A stretch of 64,000 nt of DNA from Iphinoe sp. HA4291-MV1 (GCA_019359415.1 JAHHHH010000001.1:124001-188000), one strand, 5' to 3'. Shown: positions 43,771-55,300, numbered from the stretch's first letter. Notes: generated from the letters alone by a model not told the origin. Numbers and translations are program-made.

Positions 43771-44190
43771 ATGCCTCAAAATCGTTTCACCCAAGATTTT
43801 TCTAAAACTGACCCTTTTGTACAACAGTTTTTTGCTCGTATTTCTCCTAAAACAGCAACGACTTTTACCGATACCCAATTAGCAGCGTTAAAACAGGTAT
43901 TTCAAAATCGCACTGCTAAGGATCATGTTGTGGACATCAAGCTTTCTATCCCATTTCCGAAACAAGGCTTTTATGTGGTGCTGTTACTGGGCAAGGAAAA
44001 GCGATCAAAAGAGCGTCTACAGACTTGCATTTCCACACTTGTAAACAACATTTTCCTAATGGTTTTTGGGTTGTTGGTAATAACTTCTTTATTTGGGACG
44101 CTCTATATTGTTAAAATGGTGTCAGGAACTAATTCTTTTCCAGAGCAAGAAACTCCAATAAAGAAATTTAAAAGTTCATCGAATATTTAA
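43771..44190 (+). CDS. Hypothetical single-pass membrane protein, copy 2
   Basis: 139 residues, ATG 43771. TDPFVQQFFARISPKTATTFTDTQLAALKQVFQNRTAKDHVVDIKLSIPFPKQGFYVVLLLGKEKRSKERL aligns throughout with copy 1; then NNIFLMVFGLLVITSLFGTLYIV (membrane helix). The two share F..I…T.FT..QL.A.K.VF..R and the phrase S.P.P.Q.FY.VLL.G.E.RSK.RL, which defines the family. Function unknown. Confidence 0.75.
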   Translation: MPQNRFTQDFSKTDPFVQQFFARISPKTATTFTDTQLAALKQVFQNRTAKDHVVDIKLSIPFPKQGFYVVLLLGKEKRSKERLQTCISTLVNNIFLMVFGLLVITSLFGTLYIVKMVSGTNSFPEQETPIKKFKSSSNI

Positions 44191-44250
44191 AAGCTTCTAT
44201 GATCTACTTGGGTGAGTAAATACCTCTTTAGCTACTTTATCAAGTTAACA

Positions 44251-44400
44251 TCAATGATGCGTTAAAACTCCTCTGGTGTAATGTTCAAACAAAGGAGTGA
44301 GTATATCCGTAGCAGCAGCATGAACCCAAGTATCTAGCCTTCCGTATTGTGCTACAGTTTTTTCTGCTTTGTCTGCGATCGCCCGAATGTCTAAGTTCAA
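44251..44400 (-). pseudogene. Short-chain dehydrogenase/reductase remnant
   Basis: The minus strand reads LDIRAIADKAEKTVAQYGRLDTWVHAAATDILTPLFEHY, then stops at 44251-44253. The block A.K.V..YGRLDTWVHAAAT is the NAG-region of SDR enzymes (RLD.WVNNAA). Start, Rossmann motif and the Tyr-x3-Lys catalytic site are missing. Confidence 0.6.
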
Positions 44401-44483
44401 TACAGCCCTTTTGTAGAAGCGTTTTTGTTAGCGAACCACTACACCTATCAATGGCGATGGAACTGCTCTATTTTGTACCTTAT

Positions 44484-45047
44484 TCAAATCAAGGCTGGCT
44501 GGATTCCATACTTTACAGGACTGTCATTCCACCCGCGTAAAACCTTCAAATCCACGCGAGTAAGGCACTTTTTCGGGTCAGTAAAGGGGCAAGTGAAAAT
44601 TTCCACTTCAATCACTCCTGTAAGATCCCGAAAGTCTGCCCAATACTTAGAATTCTCATGGATGCAGTCTTCAACCCGTTTTCCTAAGTGGTCGTAGTAA
44701 GCAATCACGCTAACCCATCTGAAAGTACCTCGTTCCATGACTTGCATCTGGGATTCAAGCAACATAGCCTGAATCTCTGCATCCTGAAACAAGTTTACAA
44801 ACTCCTTCAATAAAGCAGATTTCACCCAATATTCCGGCAATGGGAATGTGGCATATCTGTTTTTACTTGCTTCTAGTTGATGATTTAGCTCATTATCATG
44901 GTTAGCGTTAAGCATGGTTTTTTGATGCTCATAAGTAGAAATCGGTCGTTTTCTGACTTCATACTCCTGCAAAGCAGCTGCGGTAATGACAAGCCGTCTA
45001 TTTAGTCTAAGAGTGGGAAGTTGTCCAAAGTGCAAAATTTGGTGCAC
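44484..45047 (-). CDS. Hypothetical protein with excisionase-like N-terminus
   Basis: 187 codons open from GTG 45045-45047; an ATG at codon 45 (MLNANHDNELNHQLEA) could be the real start. The first part VHQILHFGQLPTLRLNRRLVITAAALQEYE looks like the recognition helix and wing of an excisionase/MerR-like HTH (..L.FG.LP..RLNRR..I...AL.EY.); the frame continues upstream as HLGIDLCR before a stop. The second part has FRWVSVIAYYDHLGKRVEDCIHENSKYWADFRDLTGVIEVE. No family recognised. May be a decayed mobile-element gene; start uncertain. Confidence 0.45.
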   Translation of the reverse strand: MHQILHFGQLPTLRLNRRLVITAAALQEYEVRKRPISTYEHQKTMLNANHDNELNHQLEASKNRYATFPLPEYWVKSALLKEFVNLFQDAEIQAMLLESQMQVMERGTFRWVSVIAYYDHLGKRVEDCIHENSKYWADFRDLTGVIEVEIFTCPFTDPKKCLTRVDLKVLRGWNDSPVKYGIQPALI

Positions 45048-45331
45048 TCTACACAGGTCTATGCCTAAATGTCAAGCTGCTTTCACCAGACATAATTTTG
45101 CGATTAAGGATAGTGTACCTTCCTCACGATTTTAGTAAGCTGATTGAACATAAAAATCTTTTTAAGAAAATACTCTAAAGAATGATAACACGAATTAGAT
45201 ATATATCTAATTCGGTAGTTGTCAGTAGAATACTTAAGTATTATTGAAAACCTTTTCAAGGAAAATCATCGGTCATAGATGTATTACTCCTAACAATTAT
45301 GAAGAACCTGTAAAGATTGGTATAACATAAA

Positions 45332-46009
45332 TTAGCCGTGAACGTTTTGTTGCAAGTATGCAACTAGCTGCTCTCCTGCTGTGTCAATGTGTCTTTTTAA
45401 TAGCTTAACAGCAACTTTAGTATCGTGCTGTTGACAAGCTTCTAATAATTGATAATGTTCCTTTTGGGAGCGTTCTAGGTAATCCATCTGAGCCATTTGA
45501 AGCCGAACATAGCGGTCAATATTCAGGTGCAGGGTTTTAATCATTGTTAGTAGCCGAGGACGTTCAGCAGTCTCATAAAGCGTTTCATGGAATTTCCAGT
45601 TCAGTTGTGCTCTACAACCCGCGTCAGTTGTTTGGTCTGTCTGTTCTAAAATCACAGTGGCTTTTTCTAAATCTGATGGTGTCAGTTTAGGAATTGCTAG
45701 TTGAATCGCTTTTACCTCCAACGCGCTCCTAATCTCGAAGATTTCTTGTGCTTCTGCTGGAGAGAGTGCTGATACCGTTGCTCCGCGATTGAGATGGAGC
45801 GTCACTAATCCTTCTGCCTCAAGTTGACGTAGAGCTTCCCGCACAGGAATGCGGCTAACTCCAAACTGGGTGGCAATTTCATCCTGTCTGAGGGATTGTC
45901 CTTCCTGAAAAATTCCCTGCAAAATTGCTTCTCGCAAAGCGTCTGCAATCAAATCTGGAGTACTGCGTTGTTGTTGCAGCACATTGGCGGCGAGGTCATT
46001 TAAGTTCAT
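45332..46009 (-). CDS. GntR-family transcriptional regulator (FCD type)
   Basis: 225 residues, ATG 46007-46009. N-terminal winged helix [62 protein letters not shown] is textbook GntR; the C-terminal all-helical FCD ligand domain has [35 protein letters not shown] and [10 protein letters not shown]-like [18 protein letters not shown] (metal/ligand His region). It is transcribed away from the adjacent leuA-type gene, with an 84-bp gap holding twin TGTATACA palindromes. I infer it controls leuA and itself, with an unknown small acid ligand. Confidence 0.92.
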   Translation of the reverse strand: MNLNDLAANVLQQQRSTPDLIADALREAILQGIFQEGQSLRQDEIATQFGVSRIPVREALRQLEAEGLVTLHLNRGATVSALSPAEAQEIFEIRSALEVKAIQLAIPKLTPSDLEKATVILEQTDQTTDAGCRAQLNWKFHETLYETAERPRLLTMIKTLHLNIDRYVRLQMAQMDYLERSQKEHYQLLEACQQHDTKVAVKLLKRHIDTAGEQLVAYLQQNVHG

Positions 46010-46017
46010 AATTTATA

Positions 46018-46042
46018 TTGTATACAAAAAAATGTATACAAT
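46018..46042. promoter_or_regulatory. Twin palindromic operator for the GntR regulator
   Basis: TTGTATACAA (46018-46027) and ATGTATACAAT (46032-46042) are two palindromes centred 14 bp apart in the divergent gap. TGTATACA-type sites are typical of FCD GntR regulators. Confidence 0.75.
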
Positions 46043-46093
46043 ATTCAAAAGATTTGTCTAACAATCCCTCTATTTATACCACGGGAGACAGTT

Positions 46094-47722
46094 ATGAGCA
46101 TTCGACCCCAACCAGACCAAGTCATTATCTTTGACACAACGCTACGAGATGGTGAACAATCACCAGGCGCAACGCTGCTGGTGGAAGAGAAACTAGCGAT
46201 CGCTCATCAACTGGCTCTGTTGGGGGTTGATGTGATTGAAGCAGGATTTGCGGTAGCGAGTCCCGGAGATTTTGAAGCTGTCAGAACCATAGCTCAACAA
46301 GTCGGTGTACTTGGCGGACCAATTATTTGCTCTTTAGCAAGAGCAATTCGACAAGATATTCAAGCTGCTGCTGAAGCATTACAACCAGCGGCTCATACGA
46401 GAATTCACACCTTTATTTCAACCTCAGATATTCACCTGAAGTACCAGTTGAAAAAATCTCGCAGCGAAGTTCTGGCGATCGCTGAAGAAATGGTTAGCTA
46501 TGCCAAGTCTTTTGTAGAGGATGTGGAATTCTCACCGATGGATGCTAGCCGGACTGATCCAGAATTCCTTTACCAGGTTTTGGAACGAGTAATTGCTGCA
46601 GGTGCAACTACCATCAATATTCCTGATACCGTCGGCTATTGCATACCCAAAGACATGGCGGCTCTGATTCAGGGTGTTCAAGAAAATGTGCCTAATATTC
46701 ATCAAGTCATTCTTTCGGTTCACACTCAAAACGATTTGGGTTTAGCGACAGCGAATGCTTTGACGGCAATTGAAAATGGTGTGTGTCAAGTAGAGTGTAC
46801 AGTGAATGGAATTGGTGAACGAGCCGGAAATGCAGCATTGGAAGAGATTGTCATGGCGTTGCAGGTTCGCAAACCTCATTTTAATCCCTACTTTGGTCGT
46901 CCGGTTGATTCCGATGCACCCCTGACAAACATCAAGACGCAAGAGATATACAAAACCTCTTGCTTGGTTTTGCAATTCACAGGAATTCTGGTTCAGCCCA
47001 ATAAAGCCATTGTTGGCGCAAATGCTTTTGCTCATGAATCTGGAATTCACCAAGATGGAATTCTCAAACATCGGCAGACTTATGAGATTATGGAAGCTGC
47101 TGACATTGGTCTTTCTGAAAACAGAATTATTTTGGGTAAGCACTCTGGACGGAATGCTTTCCGAACCAGACTCCAGGAATTGGGGTTTGAGTTGAGCGAG
47201 GCAGATTTGAACAAAGCCTTTATGCGGTTCAAGGAAATTGCTGACAAGAAAAAAGAAATGTCCGATTGGGATTTAGAAGTGATCGTTCGGGATGAAACGC
47301 AAATTCAAGTAGACAAAGGCTATCAACTCGAACACGTCCAAGTCACCTGTGGAGATTGCACCTGTCCGACTGCAACCATCACAATTGTGACACCCAATGG
47401 AGAAATTTTAACCGATGCAGCAGTAGGAACTGGTCCTGTGGATGCTGTTTATAAAGCCATCAACAGAGTTGTGCAGATTCCCAACCAACTGATAGAGTTT
47501 TCCGTTCAGTCTGTGACTGGTGGAATTGATGCTCTGGGAACAGTCACAATTCGCTTACGGCATCAGGAACGCATTTTCTCTGGACAAGCTTCTGATACTG
47601 ATATTGTAGTAGCAGCAGCTTACGCCCACATGAATGCACTGAATCGCCTTTATCGATTTTTGCAAAGACAGACAGAAAAGTCGCAATCTCCAACTCAAGA
47701 CTCCGCACCAGTTCATAAGTAA
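46094..47722 (+). CDS. leuA: 2-isopropylmalate synthase (LeuA type)
   Basis: 542 residues, ATG 46094. Condenses acetyl-CoA with 2-ketoisovalerate, the first committed step to leucine. TIM barrel with [40 protein letters not shown] (metal His) and [20 protein letters not shown]; then [20 protein letters not shown] and the C-terminal regulatory domain ([15 protein letters not shown]…, feedback type). Identification is firm within the LeuA/homocitrate/citramalate group; the presence of the full catalytic set and leucine-type C-domain supports LeuA. It has its own GntR regulator and lies beside NRPS genes whose code includes Leu, so it may supply Leu or 2-ketoisocaproate to them. May be a second copy; cannot be told here. 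Confidence 0.92.
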   Translation: MSIRPQPDQVIIFDTTLRDGEQSPGATLLVEEKLAIAHQLALLGVDVIEAGFAVASPGDFEAVRTIAQQVGVLGGPIICSLARAIRQDIQAAAEALQPAAHTRIHTFISTSDIHLKYQLKKSRSEVLAIAEEMVSYAKSFVEDVEFSPMDASRTDPEFLYQVLERVIAAGATTINIPDTVGYCIPKDMAALIQGVQENVPNIHQVILSVHTQNDLGLATANALTAIENGVCQVECTVNGIGERAGNAALEEIVMALQVRKPHFNPYFGRPVDSDAPLTNIKTQEIYKTSCLVLQFTGILVQPNKAIVGANAFAHESGIHQDGILKHRQTYEIMEAADIGLSENRIILGKHSGRNAFRTRLQELGFELSEADLNKAFMRFKEIADKKKEMSDWDLEVIVRDETQIQVDKGYQLEHVQVTCGDCTCPTATITIVTPNGEILTDAAVGTGPVDAVYKAINRVVQIPNQLIEFSVQSVTGGIDALGTVTIRLRHQERIFSGQASDTDIVVAAAYAHMNALNRLYRFLQRQTEKSQSPTQDSAPVHK

Positions 47723-47743
47723 GACTTACTTGGTGTTCTTGAC

Positions 47744-47786
47744 AAGGTAGTTCAGAACACTGATTTCTAGCGCTCTGAACTGCCTT
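47744..47786 (+). terminator. Hairpin after leuA
   Basis: AAGGTAGTTCAGA and TCTGAACTGCCTT pair over 13 bp (one G-U) with a 17-base loop, 22 bases after the leuA stop. No strong T-tract, so termination may be partial. It also lies past the 3' end of the converging NRPS gene. Confidence 0.55.
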
Positions 47787-48014
47787 CAGACACGATGGGT
47801 TTCGACCAAGTATAGGGCTGAAACGCTTTATCGAGAGGCGTTTGAGCAATGTGATTGGTGTAGATGCACCCGTTCTTAATTATAGGCAAGTTTCCAGACT
47901 TATCTAATTCAATAAACAAACAGTTTGTGTTTCTCGATTCCTATAAATCTCAGTATTACAGTTAGCGATCGCTTTTTTGTGGTCTCATCTCACGCTCCGA
48001 AGCGTTGCTCCCAG

Positions 48015-51000
48015 TTACGGATGTTGCGCCATCTGTGGTTCTTCAATCATCGCCTGTACCTGCTTGATACAAGCTCTCAATCGTTCGGCTAAAACCTGGA
48101 CGTGAGGTTCATTCAGCATTGTGATGTGATCACCTGGAACAAGGTGGATATCCAGAGGTTGAGCAGAAAACTTGTTCCAACCCAATCCTAATTCATCTAA
48201 AATCTCAGAGTTTGCATTACTCTCGCTAGCCTTAAAAAACGCAACCTGAGCCGGATAGATTGCCTGTGGCATATAAACAGAAACAGTTTGAAAGTTAGTT
48301 TTGTAAACCTGCATCAAACCACGAAGTTGCTTTATTCCAACATCAGGAGGCAGTAAATTGACTATTTGTAACTGCTCTTTGAAGTAGTTCAGTTGCTCCA
48401 TAGGATCAAGAACTTTGAGAGCTTCTTCAGATAGGTTTAAGCTCTTTCCGTAGATCCTTTCAAATAAGCTGGCAATCCTGTTTAGCCATCTAGTATCATT
48501 AATGCCATCAAAATCTAGTTCATTAGTTCTATAACCTGGTGCACCAGAGTCTAAAATGGCAAGTAGAGCGACCTCATATCCCCGCTGATGTAACTGAGTC
48601 GCTATTTCAAAAGCTACCATACCGCCAAAGGAATGACCACCCAAAAGATACGGTCCTTCGGGTTGAATGGACTGTATTGCTTCAATGTAATAAGCTGCCA
48701 TATCCTCAATTCGTGTGTGCGGCTTTGATTCCCCATCAAGACCGAGTGGTTGCAATCCATAAAATGGTTGGTCTTTACCTAAATGATGAGCCAGGTTGTA
48801 TAAATAGATAGTATTACCACCCGCTCCTGGCACGCAGAAGAGAGGTCGCTTAGAACCATTAGGCTGAATAGGTACCAAAGGAGACCAATTTGAAGCATCT
48901 ATCGGCTGGCGGAGAATAGTCGCTAGTTGTTCAATAGTTGAGTTTTGGAAGAGTGTTGCCAAGGGTAGATTTTTCTTGAATTGCTGCTCAATCCGAGCCA
49001 TGAGTTGCACGGCTAAAAGAGAATGGCCACCGAGATCAAAGAAGTTATCTTTTACTCCAACAGGGTAGACTTTCAGAACTTCTGCCCAGATTTGTGCTAG
49101 TTGTTGTTCCACGATGTCAAGAGGTGGGACAAAGCTAGTTTCTACAGCGAGTCGGTTTGTATCAGGCGCTGGAAGGACACGGCAGTCTACTTTACCGTTG
49201 GGAGTCAACGGCAACGACTCCAGCATCACTATTGCATTTGGCACCATGTAATTTGGCAGCTTTGTTTTCAGGAATTGTCGCAACTCGCTGATTGTGGGTG
49301 CTGACTGGTTTTGTGGCACGATGTAGGCGACTAAGCGTTGATTCCCAGGAGTGTCAACTATTGCTGTGACCACAACGGAATGAACCGATGGGTGTTGACT
49401 CAGTACTGCTTCTATCTCGCCCAATTCGATGCGGAAGCCGCGAATTTTTACCTGATTGTCGATGCGTCCCAGGTATTCGATGTTGCCATCGGGCAAATAG
49501 CGTGCTAAGTCCCCAGTTTTATATAATTTGGAATTTGGAATTTGGAATTTGGAATTGTCAAAGGGGTTGGGGATGAATTTTTCGGTTGTCAATTCTGGGC
49601 GGTTGAGGTAGCCTCGTGCTAAACCAGCACCACCGATGTGCAACTCTCCTGGTACGCCAATCGGCACTGGTTGTAAGTGCGAGTCTAAGATGTAAACTTG
49701 CGTGTTGGCTATTGGGCGACCAATGGGGATTGACTGTATGATTGTCTCAAGTGGTCTGCCGATAGGGTGACAACAAGTAAAAGTCGTACTTTCTGTCGGA
49801 CCGTATCCATTAATGATCTGCGTGGATGGCAGAGTTTCAGAAGCTCTCTGAACGTGAGCAACCGAAAGTGCTTCCCCGCCAATCAGTAGCTGCTCAATTC
49901 CTGACAACGTTTGGGAGGCGTCATCAATTATAGAGTTGAACAAAGCAGCTGTCAGCCATAAGGTAGTAATGCCATGTTTGTGGATTTCATGGCAAAGTTC
50001 CTTAGATGTAGGAATATTTCCTGGGTAAAGAACACATCGTGCACCATGCAACAAAGCTCCCCAAATCTCGAATGTCGAAGCATCAAAAGAAATTGGGGCC
50101 ATCTGCAGAAATCTTTGTGTTGCATCTAAATGAGCGTAATCGACCCCAAACAACAAACGGTTAACGCCACGGTGAACAACTTCAACTCCCTTAGGCACTC
50201 CCGTAGAACCGGAGGTATAAATCACATAAGCCAAGTTAGTTGCTTGCACAGCAGTGATGAAATTGTCCTGAGGAGACTGGGAAATAAGCTGAGCGTCACT
50301 ATCCAAGCAAACAAGCTGCGCCTCGTGCTGTGGTAGCCTCTCAACTAAGTGCTGTTGCGTCAGCAGCACCGACACAGCCGCATCTTCTAACATAAAACTT
50401 AAGCGTTCAGTTGGATACTCTGGGTCAAGCGGCACATAAGCTCCACCCGCCTTGAGAATTCCCAACAGTCCCACCACCATATCCAGTGAGCGTTCCACAC
50501 AAATGCCCACTAGTACCTCACGACCAACACCCAAAGCCTGCAAGTAATGCGCCAATTGGTTCGCACGACAGTTCAACTCATTGTAGGTCAGTTGTTGATT
50601 TTCATACACCAGTGCTACCGCATCCGGGGTGCGCTCCACCTGTTCTTCAAATAAGGAATGGATACACTTATCGAAGGGATACTCCACCTGGGTATCGTTC
50701 CACTCCACAAGTAACTGTCGTTGCTCAACTTCACTCAGCAGGGGCAATTGGGAAATCGGTTGCTGTGGATTGGCAACAATACCTTCAAGCAATCTCTGGA
50801 AATGAGCCACCATCCGCTCGATAGTTTCTGGAGCAAACAAATCCGTCGCGTAAGCTACCATGACCCCAAGACCTTGGGGATGCTCCCATATGTGCCATTC
50901 TAGGTCAACACGCGTTGTGTTGTACTCCAACTCTAAGCGACTTAGTTCCAGCCCTTTTAGTTGTAACTCTTGGATTGGCGCATTCTGTACAGCAAATATC

Positions 51001-52172
51001 ACCTGAAACAATGGGTTTTGACTAAGATTGCGCTGTGGCTGCAGTTCCTCCACCAACTTTTCAAAGGGGAAATCCTGATGAGCATAGGCTCCCAATGCCA
51101 CCTCGCGAACCCTGGTGAGCAAATCGCTAAAGCTGGGATTGCCTGAGACATCAGTACGCAGTACCAGATTGTTGACAAAAAAGCCAATTAGTCCTTCGCA
51201 ACTACTGCGGTTGCGGTTGGCGATGGGGGAACCCACCACAATATCTGTTTGACCTGTGTAGCGATGCAATAATACTTTGAAAGCAGCAAGCATGGTCATG
51301 AAAAGAGTCACTTCATGTTGCTGGCTGAGTTTCACTAGCGCCTGTTTCAGATTCAGGGGGAGTTCTAGAATTTGTGTGGCACCAGCAAAAGACTGCACTG
51401 CTCTTCGGGGGTAGTCGGTGGGCAACTGCAGTACTGTAGTATCTGCCAACTGTTGCTGCCAGTACTGTAGTTGTTCCATTTGTGTTTGTTGTTGTAACCA
51501 CTGCCGCTGCCAGACAGCAAAATCAGCATATTGAATTGAAAGTTCTGGTAACTGTGAAGGCTTGCCAGCGACAAAAGCTTCGTAGAGTAAGGTTAGCTCA
51601 CGATTCAACACTCCTATTGACCAGCCATCTGATATAATGTGGTGCATGACCAACAGCAGCACATGTTCAGTCGGTGTCAGGCACAATAGCATCACGCGCA
51701 GCAACGGTAGCTGAGTGAGGTCAAACGGTCGGGAGGCTTCAATGCTTGCCAGTTTGCGGACTTCATCTGAGCGTTTTTCTTGAGGCAGCTCTTGCAGGTC
51801 AATAGTGGCAAGTGTTAACTCAAAAGTGGACGCAATTAGCTGCGTCGGCTTTGCATCAATTGTCTGGAAGCAGGTACGTAGGGTTTCGTGACGGCGGATA
51901 ATTTCATTAAGGCTGCGCGAAAGCGCCAACACATCTAGGCTACCGACAAGACGCAATGCAAAAGGTATGTTGTAGAAAGGATTACCAGGCATCAGCTGGT
52001 CTAGGAACCACAAGCGTTGTTGGGCAAAGGATAGAGGCAATAAGCCAGTGTCTCTACTTTGTGGGCTTATTTCTTGTTTTTGTAAGTTTTCCTGTTTTTT
52101 GTTACGTAGTTTTAAGAGAAGTTCTAATTTCTCTGGAGACAAATCTGCGATTTTTTTAGAGATCTTGCTCAA
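48015..52172 (-). CDS. NRPS: C-A(Val-like)-PCP-TE, terminal module
   Basis: 1385 residues, ATG 52170-52172. Last module of the assembly line. Condensation domain residues 45-470 with HHIISDGWS near 173; adenylation domain about 500-990 with YTSGSTGVPKG (A3, near 650), NGYGPTE (A5) and GRIDNQVKIRGFRIE (A8); PCP with DNFFDLGGHSLLAV near 1041 (phosphopantetheine Ser in GGHS); thioesterase with GGHSFGG (nucleophile Ser near 1178), ILDSGAP and GDHITML (acid and His). By hand-alignment to GrsA the specificity residues read D-A-F-W-L-G-G-T-F plus the fixed Lys, close to the valine code DAFWIGGTFK. The TE should release or cyclise the product. 186 bp lie between it and the gene upstream in transcription. 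Confidence 0.95.
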   Translation of the reverse strand: MSKISKKIADLSPEKLELLLKLRNKKQENLQKQEISPQSRDTGLLPLSFAQQRLWFLDQLMPGNPFYNIPFALRLVGSLDVLALSRSLNEIIRRHETLRTCFQTIDAKPTQLIASTFELTLATIDLQELPQEKRSDEVRKLASIEASRPFDLTQLPLLRVMLLCLTPTEHVLLLVMHHIISDGWSIGVLNRELTLLYEAFVAGKPSQLPELSIQYADFAVWQRQWLQQQTQMEQLQYWQQQLADTTVLQLPTDYPRRAVQSFAGATQILELPLNLKQALVKLSQQHEVTLFMTMLAAFKVLLHRYTGQTDIVVGSPIANRNRSSCEGLIGFFVNNLVLRTDVSGNPSFSDLLTRVREVALGAYAHQDFPFEKLVEELQPQRNLSQNPLFQVIFAVQNAPIQELQLKGLELSRLELEYNTTRVDLEWHIWEHPQGLGVMVAYATDLFAPETIERMVAHFQRLLEGIVANPQQPISQLPLLSEVEQRQLLVEWNDTQVEYPFDKCIHSLFEEQVERTPDAVALVYENQQLTYNELNCRANQLAHYLQALGVGREVLVGICVERSLDMVVGLLGILKAGGAYVPLDPEYPTERLSFMLEDAAVSVLLTQQHLVERLPQHEAQLVCLDSDAQLISQSPQDNFITAVQATNLAYVIYTSGSTGVPKGVEVVHRGVNRLLFGVDYAHLDATQRFLQMAPISFDASTFEIWGALLHGARCVLYPGNIPTSKELCHEIHKHGITTLWLTAALFNSIIDDASQTLSGIEQLLIGGEALSVAHVQRASETLPSTQIINGYGPTESTTFTCCHPIGRPLETIIQSIPIGRPIANTQVYILDSHLQPVPIGVPGELHIGGAGLARGYLNRPELTTEKFIPNPFDNSKFQIPNSKLYKTGDLARYLPDGNIEYLGRIDNQVKIRGFRIELGEIEAVLSQHPSVHSVVVTAIVDTPGNQRLVAYIVPQNQSAPTISELRQFLKTKLPNYMVPNAIVMLESLPLTPNGKVDCRVLPAPDTNRLAVETSFVPPLDIVEQQLAQIWAEVLKVYPVGVKDNFFDLGGHSLLAVQLMARIEQQFKKNLPLATLFQNSTIEQLATILRQPIDASNWSPLVPIQPNGSKRPLFCVPGAGGNTIYLYNLAHHLGKDQPFYGLQPLGLDGESKPHTRIEDMAAYYIEAIQSIQPEGPYLLGGHSFGGMVAFEIATQLHQRGYEVALLAILDSGAPGYRTNELDFDGINDTRWLNRIASLFERIYGKSLNLSEEALKVLDPMEQLNYFKEQLQIVNLLPPDVGIKQLRGLMQVYKTNFQTVSVYMPQAIYPAQVAFFKASESNANSEILDELGLGWNKFSAQPLDIHLVPGDHITMLNEPHVQVLAERLRACIKQVQAMIEEPQMAQHP

Positions 52173-52358
52173 GTGAGTATCCTCTTTAGAATTAAAAGAT
52201 TAAGTATTTTGATAGTTTTAAAAAGTTTTCGCTACCTTTGAAAGGTTAATTTGGAAATGTCCTTGAATCAGGAGTTTCAAAAGATACCTGTTCACTGTGG
52301 CGAAAAACTCAAGACACTAAAGTATTGTTGTCTGTTGCATCCGCCTTTGAAGGAACGC

Positions 52359-55300
52359 TCAAGTATTTTCGGCTTTTAGCATCGCTTTTACTTGGTCATC
52401 GTCAAGTTCTTCTAACTGAGCCAAGATATCGTCATCTGTTTGCTCAACTAGTCTGTGTACTATCACACTAGACAATTGTGCCACCGTTGGATTCTCAAAC
52501 AAGCAGCGCAATGGCAACTCCAACTGGAACACATCTTGCACCCGGGAGATCAGCACAGTTGCCAGCAGCGAATGTCCTCCCAACTCAAAGAAATTATCGT
52601 GAATGCCTATTTGTGGGACGCTCAGCACTTGTTGCCAGATACTAGCAAGCTGACGTTCAATCTCCGTCCGTGGCGCTACCCACTTACTAGCTCCAGAGCG
52701 TCCTTGACTATCCAGAGTGAGCAGTTGTTCTCGGTCAATTGCCCCTGTGTTCGTTAGAGGTATCTGTTGCAGCTCGACAAAATCGCTGTTGCTTTTAGTC
52801 CCGAAGCGATCGCGCACCATTAATTCCGTGAAGCTAGCAAATGAGGAATCGTTATTGCTAGCAGTGAAATAAGCAGTTAACGTCTGTATAGCATAAGACT
52901 TGCTATCCGTGTACCGTTGAATGTTTCGATTGCTGTCATCTAAACCCACAATCAGGTGTGCTTGATTGCGATACAAAGCTGCGAGCAAAGAGCTTAATCC
53001 TTGCTCTTTTGAGATGATATAGTAGCCCATACCGCGAGCAGCATCGCGGGCATATTCGGGATTTCCCTGACTCATGCCCAAGTCATCCCACTGCGCCCAA
53101 TTAAAACAGTAGGTTTGCGAATGTAAATGATATCGTTGATACAGAGAACAACAATCTAGAAAACTATTAGCAGCAGAATATGCACTAAAGGTAGCCCCTC
53201 CAAATACACTATTTACTGAAGAGAAAGAAATAAATACTGCTTGAGGGTTGTTCTTAATGAGTTGGTAAAGCGTCCATGTACCATGAACCTTAGGTCGCAA
53301 CATAGAATCGAAAGTCTGGGGAGTTTCCACCGTTACCCAGTGCTCATCTATAACTTTCCAGTGGTACTCTAAATTCTCCTCTCCTGCTAAATGAATAATC
53401 CCTGATAGTGGTTCATTCCAAATTGACTCGGCGTGAGCAACAACATCAAGCAAACCATCAAGGTCGCATATATCAACGGCTTTGTAAATAAACTCACCAC
53501 CTGCTGCTTCAATTGAAAGGTAATTTTTGATACGCTTAGCCAGACGTGTTTCCCCCTCAAGATGCTTCGACCATTCAGTTCTATCCGGCAACTCTGTTCG
53601 ACCTACAGTAATAAGTTTTGCACCATACTCCTTAATCAAAAATTGGCACAGATATGTACCTATTCCGCCCAATCCCCCACTCACCAAATAAATTCCACCC
53701 TGCTTGAGGGGAATATCCTGGGTTTGTTGCTGCAACATATCCACTTTGGCAACAGACGAGGAAAGACGCTGATTGTTACGATAGGCAATTTCTGAATCGC
53801 TTCCCGCAACGCCCAGTTCTCGAAGAATATGCTCTGCATTCACCTCAAAAGACTCAACTTCTAAATCGATATGGCGGCATTGCAACCAAGATAACTCTAA
53901 AGGAATTGTCTTTAAAAATCCTATCAGCGTAGATTTTTCATAAGCAATCTTGTCACCGGGTGAGGTAAACTGTGCATGGCTGGAAATGACTTGCAACTGA
54001 ACCGAATGCTCAGAACCTTGGATTTTTGCTAGAGCTTGTATCAAAAACAGCAGACTGTAGATTCCTTGTTGTTGAGCATCTTCGAGAGCCTCTAAGCTGG
54101 AAACTTCCCCAGCATAGTCGTCATAAGTCCACAGATGCAGAATTTGGGCGATACGGAAATTATCGGCTTTTAAGGACTCTAGCAGGTGCCGATAGTGTTC
54201 TCTTTCATTAGGATTAATGCAATAGGAATCGTGACTAAGTTGGGCGAAATTTAACCCCGCTTCCACAGTAATGTATGGTTGATTGAGCCGATTAAGTTCT
54301 CTACAGATAAATTTTCCTAATCCTAAGCGATCTAGGAAAACCAGGTAAGAACCTGTATGAAGGTGATTCGTGTCGGTTGCTGCTTGTTTGGGACGCCAAA
54401 TCTTGCGGTAAAACCAGTCGGGAAGAGTATTGGCATTGCCAGTCCTGATGTCAAGCTGTTTGAGAATGTCGTTAAATTCACCAGCTTCAAAAGATTTTCT
54501 CAGTTGCTGTCGCTGGATCTTACCAATGGCAGTTTTGGGAATTGCCGACTTTTCTACCGGAACTACATAGTCTGGATTGACGCCGATGTTTTGAACAACC
54601 TGGCTGCGGATTTCCTTAGTGAGATTGACAACTTCTGCCTCATCAGCGATCGCGGAACTGAAAAAGATTGCCAATTTATCAGTATGGTCAAATGCACCCC
54701 GAACGGCAACGGCTGCGGTAAATGAAACCTCTACGCCTGAAAGCTCTTCTACTGCCGATTCGATTTCATGACTGTAATAGTTGAGACCATTAATAATTAT
54801 GATATCTTTCTGGCGACCAGTAATTGTCAGGCATCCCTGATGTAAAAAACCCAAGTCTCCAGTTGTGAACCAACCATCTTCCGTAAAAACTTCCCGGTTA
54901 AATTCATTGTTGTTATAATACCCCGACATTACAGTGTTTCCACTGGCTTGCAGAGAGCCAATCGTATCTTCACAGACGACTTGGTTGTTACTATCTACAA
55001 TTCGCAAGGAAACCCCAGGAATAGGTGCTCCCACGTCCACAAATGAATCATCATCATCTGTTGATAAGAGCGAAAAGTTATTTGAGTAAGTGACACCACT
55101 AGACACTTCAGCCATACCCCAAGCAGGGTGCATGGCAGTTGGGTTGAGCTTATGAGGAGCAAGCAGTTCAAGAAACCGCCTCGCTGTCTTAGCGACAATC
55201 GATTCAGCTCCATTCAAGACAAATTTCAGACAGGATAAATCCCAATGCCGTTGGCTAATTTCTGAGGCATGGTTATTGATCAGCCCGAAAGCGAAGTTGG

